DNA of 64,000 nt from Verrucomicrobiota bacterium (GCA_023431185.1 JAEYXS010000076.1:123983-187982); one strand, 5' to 3'; shown: positions 54,210 through 61,926, counted from the stretch's first letter. Notes: generated by a model from the sequence alone, not told the origin. Numbers and translations are program-made.

Positions 54210-54569
54210 GGTAGGGCAAAGGTGCCCCTTTGCCCAAACATCAGCCCTCACCGCTGCCTGCCGAATTATTTGACGCCAGCCAACTCGCCTGCCGCGGGTA
54301 GGGCGCGGTGTCCCAACCGCGCCGCCGCCGAGGCACCTGCCCTTACGAATTACCGCAGGCCTAAATGACGCCCACAGTCCCCTATCCACGGTAGGGCATC
54401 GCTGCGGCGATGCCCATGCATCTGCCTTAACCGTTGCCTTACGGATAAACCGACGCCAGCCAACTCGCCCAACGCTGGTAGGGCTGGCTGTCCTCAGCCG
54501 GCCGCCGCCGAAGCATCTGCATCCACGAACTACAGCAAGTCTAAATGACGCTCTGCGCTCCCGTTCCTC
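54210..54569. repeat. 180-bp tandem duplication with four GGTAGGGC hairpins
   Basis: GGTAGGGC occurs at 54210, 54297, 54390 and 54477. Distances are 87, 93 and 87, so units 54210-54389 and 54390-54569 repeat with a period of exactly 180 bp. Shared text includes GACGCCAGCCAACTCGCC and TCTAAATGACGC-like or CCTAAATGACGC. Each GGTAGGGC is followed by its own hairpin: GGGCAAAGG/CCTTTGCCC, GGCGCGG/CCGCGCC, GGGCATCGC/GCGATGCCC and GGCTGGCTG/CAGCCGGCC. Stems differ, pairing is kept. Confidence 0.8.
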
Positions 54570-54610
54570 CTTCTCCCCTCGGAGGGGAGAAGGACCGAGG
54601 ATGAGGGGTG
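54566..54610. repeat. Dispersed CCTTCTCCC/GGGAGAAGG hairpin element (second copy)
   Basis: CCTTCTCCCCTC (54569-54580) pairs with GAGGGGAGAAGG (54582-54593), then ACCGAGGATGAGGGG. It has the same order and text as the copy at 25357-25400. It directly follows the 180-bp tandem repeats. Confidence 0.65.
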
Positions 54611-54975
54611 CTCGTTCCTCCGACGCATTATCTTGGCAATTAATCCTACGCGGCACAAATCCCCTCTCCCCAAACCGACACGCCACTCCCTCGTTCGCTT
54701 TTTCAAAATAGAATTTCTCCGGACGATTGTCCGCTGCTACTGAAACCGACTTTACCGCCTCCTTGGCCATGCAAAGAAAATAATCCTCCTACACACCCGT
54801 TTCGTCAAAAACTTTTCGCTCCTGCGATACGATTCCTCGCAATTCCCTGATCCCCTTAAACTTCCAAAACCCAAAATCCACGTAACTTGCTATTTCACCT
54901 CGCGATGGCACATATTTCCCTAAATGTTTGCCTCGGCCTGACCAAAATTAAAAACTTTAAGAGCACTGGAATACC

Positions 54976-56037
54976 ATGAACGAAGCTAAAAAAGCGTCCG
55001 ATGAGTCTCCCCAAGCTCGCTCCGCTTTCATGGCCGCAGTCACTCAAGGAGACGAAGCTGAAACTAATCGGCTGCTGGCATCAGGGTTGAATCCAAACTT
55101 TTTGATCGATGTAAGCACAGGCCGGCGCACTCCGCTCCACTCAGCGGCAGAACTCGGTCACCATTCTATTGTTCAACGTCTTTTACAGGCCGGAGCCGAC
55201 GTCAACGCCGCCTGTCTTCTAGACTTCACTGTCGGCATCACCCCTTTGATGCTAGCTGCAAAAGCCGGTCACGTTAACGTGCTTCAAATATTGGTTGCTG
55301 CCGGTGCAAACATTCATGCCAAAACCGACGACTTCGACGGCGGAAATGAAACCGCACTTCACTATGCTGCTGATGTCGGTTCTGTTGAGGCTATCCATCT
55401 TCTGATTAAAGCTGGAGCAAAAGTGAACGCCAAAGCAAAGGGCCGAACTACCCCTCTGCTGAAAGCCGTTTCTTCGCGACATCTCGAAGCTGCCAAAACA
55501 CTCATCAATGCTGGAGCCGATGTGAATGCCGGACCGAGCGATGGCTTTGGCCCTTTAACCAGTGCCGCTTACGAAGCCGATGTCGCCATGGTCCGATTGC
55601 TTCTGGCCAATGGCGCCCGTTCTATGCCACTGGTAAAAAAGCCCTATTTCCTGCCTTTATCTGCCGCTTCAGAAGGTTCCGCGGAGATAGTTCAACTGTT
55701 GCTTGATGCTGGAGCCGATGTGAATGCCATGCCTGCTCGCGGTGGATCGGCACTGACACATGCCATCATCTTCAAGCGGGAAGAAATCGTCGAAATTCTT
55801 CTTAAAGCAGGTGCAGACCCGAATTTGCCGGATGAGCACGGCATGACCTCGGTCATGCTTGCGGTCCGCATGGGCCACGCTAAAATCCTCACCCGATTTC
55901 TGGCCATTGGCGGCGATCTAAATCGCCGGAATAAGGAAGGGAGGACTTGCCTCGATATCGCCCGACAAAGCGGCCGCCCTTCGATCCGAGATCAAGTACG
56001 CGAAGCCGGCGGCAAAGCCGGAAGTGAACTAAGTTGA
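54976..56037 (+). CDS. Ankyrin-repeat protein
   Basis: 353 residues, almost all in ankyrin repeats; about nine can be seen, for example GRRTPLHSAAELGHHSIVQRLLQAGADVN, ITPLMLAAKAGHVNVLQILVAAGANIH, ETALHYAADVGSVEAIHLLIKAGAKVN and ALTHAIIFKREEIVEILLKAGADPN, each cut here to its core. There is no signal peptide, so it is cytosolic by default; such repeats serve in protein binding. Codon use is less GC-rich than the neighbours, and it follows the repeat island, so lateral gain is possible. Confidence 0.9.
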   Translation: MNEAKKASDESPQARSAFMAAVTQGDEAETNRLLASGLNPNFLIDVSTGRRTPLHSAAELGHHSIVQRLLQAGADVNAACLLDFTVGITPLMLAAKAGHVNVLQILVAAGANIHAKTDDFDGGNETALHYAADVGSVEAIHLLIKAGAKVNAKAKGRTTPLLKAVSSRHLEAAKTLINAGADVNAGPSDGFGPLTSAAYEADVAMVRLLLANGARSMPLVKKPYFLPLSAASEGSAEIVQLLLDAGADVNAMPARGGSALTHAIIFKREEIVEILLKAGADPNLPDEHGMTSVMLAVRMGHAKILTRFLAIGGDLNRRNKEGRTCLDIARQSGRPSIRDQVREAGGKAGSELS

Positions 56038-56316
56038 CTCGAAAGTTTCCCTTCAATCCATATAACAAATCTGCTCTAGGGCGACGACGACCATCACCAT
56101 CTCATCCTCTTGTAGCTGCGTCCGCGACATTAGCCTCCGGCGCCAGCCTATTTTCTCCTCGCGCTCAAAGTCAGTTTCTACACACTCAATCCAACCCTTT
56201 GCAATATAACCGAAGATGCACGCCATCCTCATCTCCCTCGGCACTGATGCCCGCCTCGTGAGATTCTGAAAACCTCCTGACATACCGTTGTCACTCCCTC
56301 GTTTTATGCTGCTCTG

Positions 56317-56733
56317 ATGAATGACATATCATTGCCTTCTCGTCCGCTGGTTTTGTTCGCCTTTTGCCTGTCCTTTTTACTCCTCCCTGGCTGCACCACC
56401 ACACCCAAACCGGCTACCACCGGAAAACTCCACCACATCGGCCTCATTTGGCTGAAAAACCCCGGCAATGCCGCCGACCGCCAGCAACTCATCAGTGCCG
56501 CGCATCGCTTCGCCAAAGAGATCCCCGAAGTGAAAGCGCTCTCTGTCGGTCAATCCGTCCCCAAAGGCAACGCGCTCATGGACACCACCTTTGATGTCTG
56601 CCTCATCATGCACTTCGACGATCAGGCCGCCATGGACCGCTACGCGAAACACCCCTTTCACCAGCAAGCCGCCCAAGAAGCGTTCCTGCCCCTTGCCCAG
56701 AAGATCATCTTTTACGACTTCATCAGTGAGTGA
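56317..56733 (+). CDS. Lipoprotein with Dabb (stress-response A/B barrel) domain
   Basis: 138 residues. Lipobox LLLPGC (about residue 26) after LFAFCLSFLLLPGCTTTP. The Dabb fold begins with HHIGLIWLKNPG and continues LISAAHRFAKEIPEVKALSVG, FDVCLIMHFDDQAAMDRYAKHPFHQQAAQ. The dimeric alpha-beta barrel is often linked with stress or small-molecule handling; the role here is unknown. The next gene follows 32 bp later. Between the ankyrin gene and this one (about 280 bp) I see no firm gene. Confidence 0.85.
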   Translation: MNDISLPSRPLVLFAFCLSFLLLPGCTTTPKPATTGKLHHIGLIWLKNPGNAADRQQLISAAHRFAKEIPEVKALSVGQSVPKGNALMDTTFDVCLIMHFDDQAAMDRYAKHPFHQQAAQEAFLPLAQKIIFYDFISE

Positions 56734-56765
56734 TCTCTATTTCGATAATCCCAAGCAAAATAAAT

Positions 56766-57566
56766 ATGAACAACCCCTCCCCCATTCCGTGTGACCCCCA
56801 AGAATTCACCGGCCAACGTGTCCTGGTCACCGGCGGCACTCGCGGTATCGGCGAAGCCATCGTGAAGCGCCTGTTGCGAGGCGGAGCCACTGTGCTCGCT
56901 ACCGCCCGCACCATCCCGCCAGACAGCGACCCCGCCCGCTTCATCCAGGCGGATGTCAGCACCCGTGCCGGAGCCGATCATATCATCCAGACCACCTTCG
57001 ACCGCCTCGGTGGTCTCGATATTCTGATTAATAGTGCTGGCGGCTCTACCGCACCGGGAGGTGGTGCGCAAGCGCTCACGGATGCTCTCTGGCAGTCGGA
57101 ATTTGAACTGAATCTCTTCTCCGCCGTTCGGCTGGATCGCGGCTTCCTTCCCGCGATGCTTAAACAACGCTCCGGCGTGATTCTCCATGTCTCCTCTATC
57201 CAGCGAACGCTTCCCTTGCCCGAAAGCACCCTGGCCTACGCCGCCGCCAAAGCCGCCCTCACCAATTACAGCAAAGGCCTCTCCAAAGAAGTCTCTCCCC
57301 ACGGCCTCCGCGTGAACAGCATCGCCCCGGGTTTCACGGAAACCGAAGCGGCTGCACAACTCATCGCCCGGCTCGCCGCCCAAGCGGGCACCGACGCCAA
57401 TGCCGCCCGCCAAGGTCTGATGACCGCCCTGGGTGGCATTCCCCTGGGCCGCCCCAATCTGCCTGAAGAAGTCGCCGAACTCGCCGCCTTCCTCGTCTCC
57501 CGCCGCGCCTCCTCCATCACCGGCAGCGAATACGTCATCGACGGCGGTAACATCCCTACCATTTAA
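56766..57566 (+). CDS. Short-chain dehydrogenase/reductase (SDR)
   Basis: 266 residues. NAD(P)-binding motif TGGTRGIGEAIV near residue 22, NSAGGS (the NNAG equivalent), the catalytic Y-x-x-x-K in STLAYAAAKAALTNY, and the ending FLVSRRASSITGSEYVIDGGNIPTI, all of the classical SDR type. Substrate unknown. Start at ATG 56766 (MNNPSPIPCDPQEF). The decayed SnoaL-like gene follows 28 bp later, so they were likely one unit: SDR plus a small ketosteroid-isomerase-fold protein is a frequent pairing. Confidence 0.92.
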   Translation: MNNPSPIPCDPQEFTGQRVLVTGGTRGIGEAIVKRLLRGGATVLATARTIPPDSDPARFIQADVSTRAGADHIIQTTFDRLGGLDILINSAGGSTAPGGGAQALTDALWQSEFELNLFSAVRLDRGFLPAMLKQRSGVILHVSSIQRTLPLPESTLAYAAAKAALTNYSKGLSKEVSPHGLRVNSIAPGFTETEAAAQLIARLAAQAGTDANAARQGLMTALGGIPLGRPNLPEEVAELAAFLVSRRASSITGSEYVIDGGNIPTI

Positions 57567-57594
57567 AAAACTTCACCCACTCTTAGAACCTCAC

Positions 57595-57949
57595 ATGAAA
57601 TCAGCATCCCCCATCGCCAACTATCTCCAAGCCGTCAACACTCGTGACGCCGCCACCTTTCAATCCGCCTTCTCTCCAGACGCCGTCGTTCACGACATCG
57701 GCCGGGAGATCCGCGGCCACTCCGCTATTCTGAAATGGACTACTGAAGAGATCTCGCCGTCCACGTCTCCTTGGAACACTGCTTGCCATCACCACCCGTG
57801 ACTGCGAAACCATCCTCACCGTAAAAGTGGACGGCACCTTCGACCGCACCGGCCTCCCCAACCCGCTCATCATGGCCCACCTCATCACCATTGCAGACGG
57901 CAAAATTACCAAGCTCACCTGTGAGTTGCCTGGTAACGCGAAAGCGTAA
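57595..57949 (+). pseudogene. SnoaL-like (NTF2-fold) gene broken by frameshift
   Basis: Frame 1 from ATG 57595 gives MKSASPIANYLQAVNTRDAA and ends at 57801. The C-terminal half continues in another frame, LLAITTRDCETILTVKVDGT and then FDRTGLPNPLIMAHLITIAD, ending at TAA 57949. A short stretch between (LAVHVSLE) fits a third frame, so at least two indels lie at about 57750-57785. The joined protein would be about 118 residues, the size of a SnoaL-like domain. It is either a decayed gene or an assembly error; the break is in the middle of the fold. Confidence 0.75.
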
Positions 57950-57962
57950 CTGCCACCAGACT

Positions 57963-58120
57963 TCATTTTTCCACTCGTATAAGCGTCTTCACCGCCCGGT
58001 TCCCCGCCGCCATGGATTTGAACAACTGCGGCAATTCACCCAGCACACACTCGCCATCCACGAGATCCTTCGCCGTCACCAGCCCTTTTTCGGTGAATTC
58101 TAAAATCCATCGAATCGTAC
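57963..58120 (-). pseudogene. 3' fragment of a zinc alcohol dehydrogenase gene
   Basis: The minus strand encodes RTIRWILEFTEKGLVTAKDL then VDGECVLGELPQLFKSMAAG and NRAVKTLIRVEK, which aligns with the last 55 residues of the intact dehydrogenase at 60895-61926. Upstream of RTIR the similarity stops, and no N-terminal part of the enzyme precedes it. An ATG-to-stop frame exists (57963-58208), but it is only 81 codons and its first half does not match. I treat it as a gene remnant. It lies 3' of the sbtB gene. Confidence 0.75.
57984..58080. repeat. Direct repeat, left copy (dehydrogenase 3' end)
   Basis: 97 bp aligned without gaps to 60916-61012 at an offset of exactly 2,932 bp, with 11 mismatches by hand count (about 89% identity). 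Same orientation. Between the copies lie sbtB, sbtA, the carbonic-anhydrase-like gene and the LysR gene. Confidence 0.75.
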
Positions 58121-58209
58121 GCGAACTGATTATGCCCGACCGCGAAGCCCAACTCGGCTTTCGCCTGAGTGGACGCACCGCGCCAGATGGAATGATTCGA
58201 CTGAACACT

Positions 58210-58497
58210 TCAGAACTTGCCTTCCCTGAGCACGCGGACGTCAGTTTCGTACGCGATCATCGCATAGCACGGAAAAAACTCCTTTTCCAGCCGCGCCAAC
58301 AGTTGCTCCGACACCTCAGCCTTCACTATCGCCTCCACCTGAATGTTGGCATAGTCAGGAATATCGGCCGGGCGGCTGCCTTGCGCTCCCAGCCCTTTGA
58401 CCTCAAAGAGCGTCCAGCCGTGAGCGCCAGCTTCCCGCAACAGTGCGGTCACCGCCTTCTCAGCGTGCGCCTCACAAACTATGGTCAGTAACTTCAT
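58210..58497 (-). CDS. sbtB: SbtB-type PII-like protein
   Basis: 95 residues of the PII fold: MKLLTIVCEAHAEKAVTALLREAG, then GSRPADIPDYANIQVEAIV and LEKEFFPCYAMIAYETDVRV. This matches SbtB, the PII-like partner of SbtA that binds adenine nucleotides or cyclic AMP in cyanobacteria and gates bicarbonate uptake. The T-loop region (LGAQGSRPAD) lacks the PII uridylylation tyrosine pattern. It starts 17 bp after sbtA on the minus strand, so they are one unit. ATG 58497 is preferred to 58506. Confidence 0.85.
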   Translation of the reverse strand: MKLLTIVCEAHAEKAVTALLREAGAHGWTLFEVKGLGAQGSRPADIPDYANIQVEAIVKAEVSEQLLARLEKEFFPCYAMIAYETDVRVLREGKF

Positions 58498-58514
58498 TGC
58501 ATGCATATTTCAGT

Positions 58515-59495
58515 CTAGGCGTAAAGCCATCGGGCGATGGCAAAATATACTGGTATTCCAACCGTTATGTTAAAGGGAAAAGTGATGGCCAGCGAGGAGG
58601 TGAGATAGAGCGTAGGATTGGCTTCTGGCAGCGAGATGCGGATGGCCGCAGGCGCGGCGATATAACTGGCACTGGCCGCCAGCACCCCCATAAGCGTAGC
58701 CCCTCCCAAACCCAATCCAGTCAGCTTTCCCGCTACCACGCCGAGGATACCGTGAATCAAGGGCATCAAAACACCGAAAGCGAGCAGAAAAACGCCCACC
58801 TTACGCAGGTCTTCCAATCTCCTCCCCGCCACCAACCCCATCTCAAGCAAAAACAGCGCCAGAACCCCCTGAAATGGCGTCACGAAAAACGGACCCACTT
58901 TCTCCATGCCTGATTTGCCGCACAAAGCTCCCACCAAGAGAGCCCCCAAAAGGAGGAAGATGCTTTTTCCCAGCACGGCTTCCGAAAAAGCGGAACGCAA
59001 TTCCTGCCAGGCGAAACCATGCCGACCCGATGCTGTCAGCTTGCCCAAGATCACCCCCACCAGTATCGCCGGTGATTCCATGACGGCCAAGAAGGCTGCG
59101 GCATAGTTCTCGTACGGTTGATTGACTGCGGAGAGATAGTTGGTGGCGGCAATGAATGTCACCGCACTGACGGAACCGTAGTGGGCGGCCACTGCGGCCG
59201 CATCCACGGAGCGCAGTTTCCCGGCATGCCGGAGCAGCGGATAACACCACAAAGGTATCAGAGCCCCCAGAATAATAGCGGCACAGGCTGGCAACCACAC
59301 CTTGGCAAACCCAGCCTCGGCCACCGCCACGCCTCCCTTGAACCCAATCGCAACCAGCAGGTATATGGTGATGCCGGCGTAAATCGGCTCCGGAAACTTA
59401 AGCTCGCTTTTGACCAGTGCCGCGACCATTCCTAAGGCAAAGAACAATACGGCCGGTGAGAGCAGGTTGGAACTGAGTGCTTCGAGCAGATTCAT
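58515..59495 (-). CDS. sbtA: SbtA-family sodium-dependent bicarbonate transporter
   Basis: 326 residues with about ten membrane helices. Matches the SbtA family (DUF897/PF05982): LLSPAVLFFALGMVAALVKSELKFPEPIYAGITIYLLVAIGFKGG at the N-terminus in that order, AAHYGSVSAVTFIAA, the middle ESPAILVGVILGKL and the late ASASYIAAPAAIRISLPEANPTLYL. In cyanobacteria SbtA imports bicarbonate with sodium. Start at ATG 59495, 1 bp after the stop of the carbonic-anhydrase-like gene; sbtB starts 17 bp after it. The three genes form a tight unit. Confidence 0.9.
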   Translation of the reverse strand: MNLLEALSSNLLSPAVLFFALGMVAALVKSELKFPEPIYAGITIYLLVAIGFKGGVAVAEAGFAKVWLPACAAIILGALIPLWCYPLLRHAGKLRSVDAAAVAAHYGSVSAVTFIAATNYLSAVNQPYENYAAAFLAVMESPAILVGVILGKLTASGRHGFAWQELRSAFSEAVLGKSIFLLLGALLVGALCGKSGMEKVGPFFVTPFQGVLALFLLEMGLVAGRRLEDLRKVGVFLLAFGVLMPLIHGILGVVAGKLTGLGLGGATLMGVLAASASYIAAPAAIRISLPEANPTLYLTSSLAITFPFNITVGIPVYFAIARWLYA

Positions 59496-59496
59496 A

Positions 59497-59877
59497 TCAA
59501 TCCTTGAAGAAACGTACCCGGCCGGCCTGCAGGTCATACATACCTCCGGCCAATCCTATCCGACCGGAATCTAAAGCGCGTCTCAACTCGGGACTCCGCT
59601 CCCGGATCTGCTGCATCACCACTCTGACATTTGCCTCGGCCACCCGCACTGCCAAACTTTCTGGACTTGGGAACATCTGCCCTGTCACGTAGCGCTCATT
59701 GCCGAGCAGCAGCGTCGCTTGGGCCAGCTCGGGCGTCATGGCTTGCTGCATGACCTGATCGGGCGCCATCCGCTTGGTCTCAGCCGCCGGCCGGCCTTGG
59801 CAACCAGCCAGCAGCCATACACCGGAGACGGCCATCAATATCGGTCCAACCCGCCTTGATATGAATTTATTTATCAT
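59497..59877 (-). CDS. Lipoprotein resembling a beta-carbonic anhydrase without its catalytic core
   Basis: 126 residues. A signal with lipobox (VSGVWLLAGC, Cys at about 26) is followed by TPELAQATLLLGNERYVTGQ, which reads like the N-terminal helix of beta-carbonic anhydrases (…LLxGNxRFVxG), and then directly by AEANVRVVMQQIRERSPELR plus GRIGLAGGMYDLQAGRVRFF, which reads like their C-terminal end. The middle about 130 residues, with the CxDSR and HxxC zinc ligands, are missing in frame. No Cys or His ligands remain, so no catalysis is expected. First gene of the sbtA-sbtB unit, with sbtA starting 1 bp later. Confidence 0.7.
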   Translation of the reverse strand: MINKFISRRVGPILMAVSGVWLLAGCQGRPAAETKRMAPDQVMQQAMTPELAQATLLLGNERYVTGQMFPSPESLAVRVAEANVRVVMQQIRERSPELRRALDSGRIGLAGGMYDLQAGRVRFFKD

Positions 59878-59957
59878 AAGCAGGCGCAGAGTAATGACCG
59901 TCTGTCTCTTGTTAAAATAGATTGTTCCAAATGAATCGTTCGGTTATTTCAATGTAT

Positions 59958-60908
59958 ATGAAAGCGCCACAGAACCGCATCGAGTGGTTGAACTATCATC
60001 ATCTCCGGCATTTCTGGGTGATCGCAGGGAACCGCAGCATGGCTCGCGCGGCCGAAGCTTTGCACGTCTCCCAGTCCACTCTCAGCCAGCAGCTCCGTGA
60101 ACTGGAACAGTGGCTGGGCCATCCTCTGTTCGAACGCCGCAACCGTCAGCTGAATCTCACCGAGGCCGGACGCATCGCTTTCGAACACGCCGAATCAATC
60201 TTTCTGACGGGCCAGGAATTGCTGGCGCGGATGCGGCAGACCGGGGAAGCAAAGAAGATCCTCCGCATCGGCGCGGTCGGACCGCTTTCGAAGAACCTTC
60301 AGTTCGATTTCATACAACCCCTTCTTCAGCGTGGTGATTGCATAGTGTCCGTCATCACGGGCACACTCAGCGAACTGCTCTATCAACTGAAAGAGCACAA
60401 CCTGGATCTGATTTTGTCCAACACCCCCCTGCGCGCTGACCAGGATCTGACCGTTCATAATCACCTGCTGGGCGAGACTCCCGTTTTTCTCGCTGGTCGT
60501 CTTTCTGTGCCAAGGCACCGGAAAAAATTCCCGCATTGGTTGCGGGACGTACCTCTGTTTCTGCCCACCCGGCAGAGCAATATGCGTGCAGACTTCGACT
60601 TGCTGCTGGCCGAGGCGCGCATAGAGGCTGACATCCGGTCCGAGGTCGATGACATGGCCCTGCTGCGTTTGCTTGCCCTTTCCGGTGAGGGTCTAGCGCT
60701 AGTCCCCAGCATCGTCGTTGAACGCGAGCTGCAAAGCCGCCAGTTACAGACCTTGATCCGGGTTCCTGACTTGTCCGAGCGATTTTATGCAGTAACCGTG
60801 CGGCGCAAATTTGAGAATCCGTTGATCGAACAAGTTGTCGCCTCGTTCAAAGCACGGTTGAAAACCATCGGCGCTATGCCACGGAAAGGAAGTCCTACTG
60901 CTCCGTGA
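59958..60908 (+). CDS. LysR-family regulator, NhaR type
   Basis: 316 residues. The N-terminal helix-turn-helix reads WLNYHHLRHFWVIAGNRSMA, RAAEALHVSQSTLSQQLREL; the W-N/Y-HL-x-x-FW start and GAVGPLSKNLQF, HNLDLILSNTPL in the effector domain are the pattern of NhaR, the sodium-responsive activator of nhaA in E. coli. It is divergent from the carbonic-anhydrase-like/sbtA/sbtB unit with an 80-bp gap, the classic place for a LysR regulator of that unit. Start ATG 59958 (MKAPQNRIEW); ATG 59931 is an alternative. Its stop overlaps the convergent dehydrogenase gene by 14 bp. Confidence 0.85.
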   Translation: MKAPQNRIEWLNYHHLRHFWVIAGNRSMARAAEALHVSQSTLSQQLRELEQWLGHPLFERRNRQLNLTEAGRIAFEHAESIFLTGQELLARMRQTGEAKKILRIGAVGPLSKNLQFDFIQPLLQRGDCIVSVITGTLSELLYQLKEHNLDLILSNTPLRADQDLTVHNHLLGETPVFLAGRLSVPRHRKKFPHWLRDVPLFLPTRQSNMRADFDLLLAEARIEADIRSEVDDMALLRLLALSGEGLALVPSIVVERELQSRQLQTLIRVPDLSERFYAVTVRRKFENPLIEQVVASFKARLKTIGAMPRKGSPTAP

Positions 60909-61926
60909 GGACCCTCGTCTTCACCGCCCGATTCCCCGCCGCCATGGATTTGAACAACTGCGGCAATTCGCTCAACGCACATTCACCATCCACGAAGTCC
61001 TGCGCCGTCACTACACCCGTCTCGATGAACTCCAACGCCCGGCGGATTGTACGCGGCGTGTGATGGAAACTCGCGAGCAAGGTAAGGTTCGAATAATGGA
61101 TAAGCGTCGTATCCAGTGACACACTGGTGCCGGAAGGGCAACCGCCGAAGAAATTCACCGTGCCGCCCTTGCGCACCAGCTTCACACTCGCCTCCCACAC
61201 GTCCGGCTTGCCAACCGCTTCGATCACTACATCCGGTTTGCTGGTCAGCTTGGGCTCAATCACCGGCACGATGTCCCCTTCCCGCGGCACTTCGATCACC
61301 GTTTCCGCGCCTAATCGTTTCGCTAACGCCAACCGTTGTTCACCCCTGCCCGCCACACTCACGCGGCAACCGAGATGCTTCGCCAGCGCCACGAACATCA
61401 ACCCGATCGGCCCCGAGCCCAGCACCAGCACATGCTGTCCCGCACGGAGCTTGGAATCCTCCACCCCTTGCACCACGCACGCCAGCGGTTCGGCAAGCGC
61501 TGCATCCATGAAGGCCGTCGCCGGTTTCAACCGCAGGAGATTCTTCTGCACCAAGCGCGCCGGCACCACGATGGATTCCGCATACGCTCCATTCAAGAAC
61601 AGCAAGTCTTCACAGAGGTTTTCCTGATTCTGTCCGCAGAAGAAACATTCACCACATGGGGCAGAGTTGGCCACCACCACTCTTTCACCTATGCTCCAGT
61701 CATTCACCCCGGCTCCGATCTCGCTGATCATCCCCGCCAGTTCGTGACCGAAGACGGCCGGCGGCACGATCATCTTCGCGTGATACCCCCGCTTGAACAC
61801 CTTCAGGTCCGTGCCACATGTCAGTGCAGCGCCAATCTGGATGCGCACCTCGCCCTTGGCCAAGGCACGCCCTGTCACTTGCTCCACCCGCACATCTTCT
61901 TTGCCGTATAACACCGCTGCTCGCAT
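60895..61926 (-). CDS. Zinc-dependent medium-chain alcohol dehydrogenase
   Basis: 343 residues. Catalytic zinc ligands C in TCGTDLKVF and the GHE of VFGHELAGM; the structural zinc cysteines C-G-E-C-F-F-C and, six residues on, C; NAD fold VLVLGSGPIGLMFVALAKHLG. It is of the threonine/sorbitol dehydrogenase group (TDH/SorDH), but the substrate is not fixed. Start at ATG 61926 (MRAAVLYGKEDVRVE); the longer frame overlaps the divergent dedA. Its 3' end is the right copy of the direct repeat. Confidence 0.92.
   Translation of the reverse strand: MRAAVLYGKEDVRVEQVTGRALAKGEVRIQIGAALTCGTDLKVFKRGYHAKMIVPPAVFGHELAGMISEIGAGVNDWSIGERVVVANSAPCGECFFCGQNQENLCEDLLFLNGAYAESIVVPARLVQKNLLRLKPATAFMDAALAEPLACVVQGVEDSKLRAGQHVLVLGSGPIGLMFVALAKHLGCRVSVAGRGEQRLALAKRLGAETVIEVPREGDIVPVIEPKLTSKPDVVIEAVGKPDVWEASVKLVRKGGTVNFFGGCPSGTSVSLDTTLIHYSNLTLLASFHHTPRTIRRALEFIETGVVTAQDFVDGECALSELPQLFKSMAAGNRAVKTRVLTEQ
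60916..61012. repeat. Direct repeat, right copy (dehydrogenase 3' end)
   Basis: Partner of 57984-58080 at an offset of 2,932 bp, same orientation. Here it is part of the intact dehydrogenase gene, coding for about the last 30 residues before the stop. Confidence 0.75.

Larger units (their letters stand above)
54195..54975. other. 780-bp intergenic repeat island
   Basis: No gene is supported. It holds the 180-bp tandem duplication with four hairpins (54210-54569), a copy of the CCTTCTCCC hairpin (54566-54610), and about 360 bp of AT-richer sequence before the ankyrin gene, with its promoter. Confidence 0.7.

Noticed and set aside
54210..54569. The spaced repeats as a CRISPR array
   Set aside because: Only two 180-bp units with internal hairpins of changing sequence; no short constant repeats with unique 30-40 bp spacers, and no cas genes.
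52470..54770. 766-codon open frame on the minus strand
   Set aside because: It is antisense to the well-supported ubiD gene and extends into the repeat island; its protein has no family trait and its composition (Gly, Asp, Val, Glu rich) is that of a shadow frame in GC-rich DNA.
56034..56283. Small frames on both strands between the ankyrin and Dabb genes
   Set aside because: 75-76 codons each, overlapping each other, no signal, domain or start-site support.
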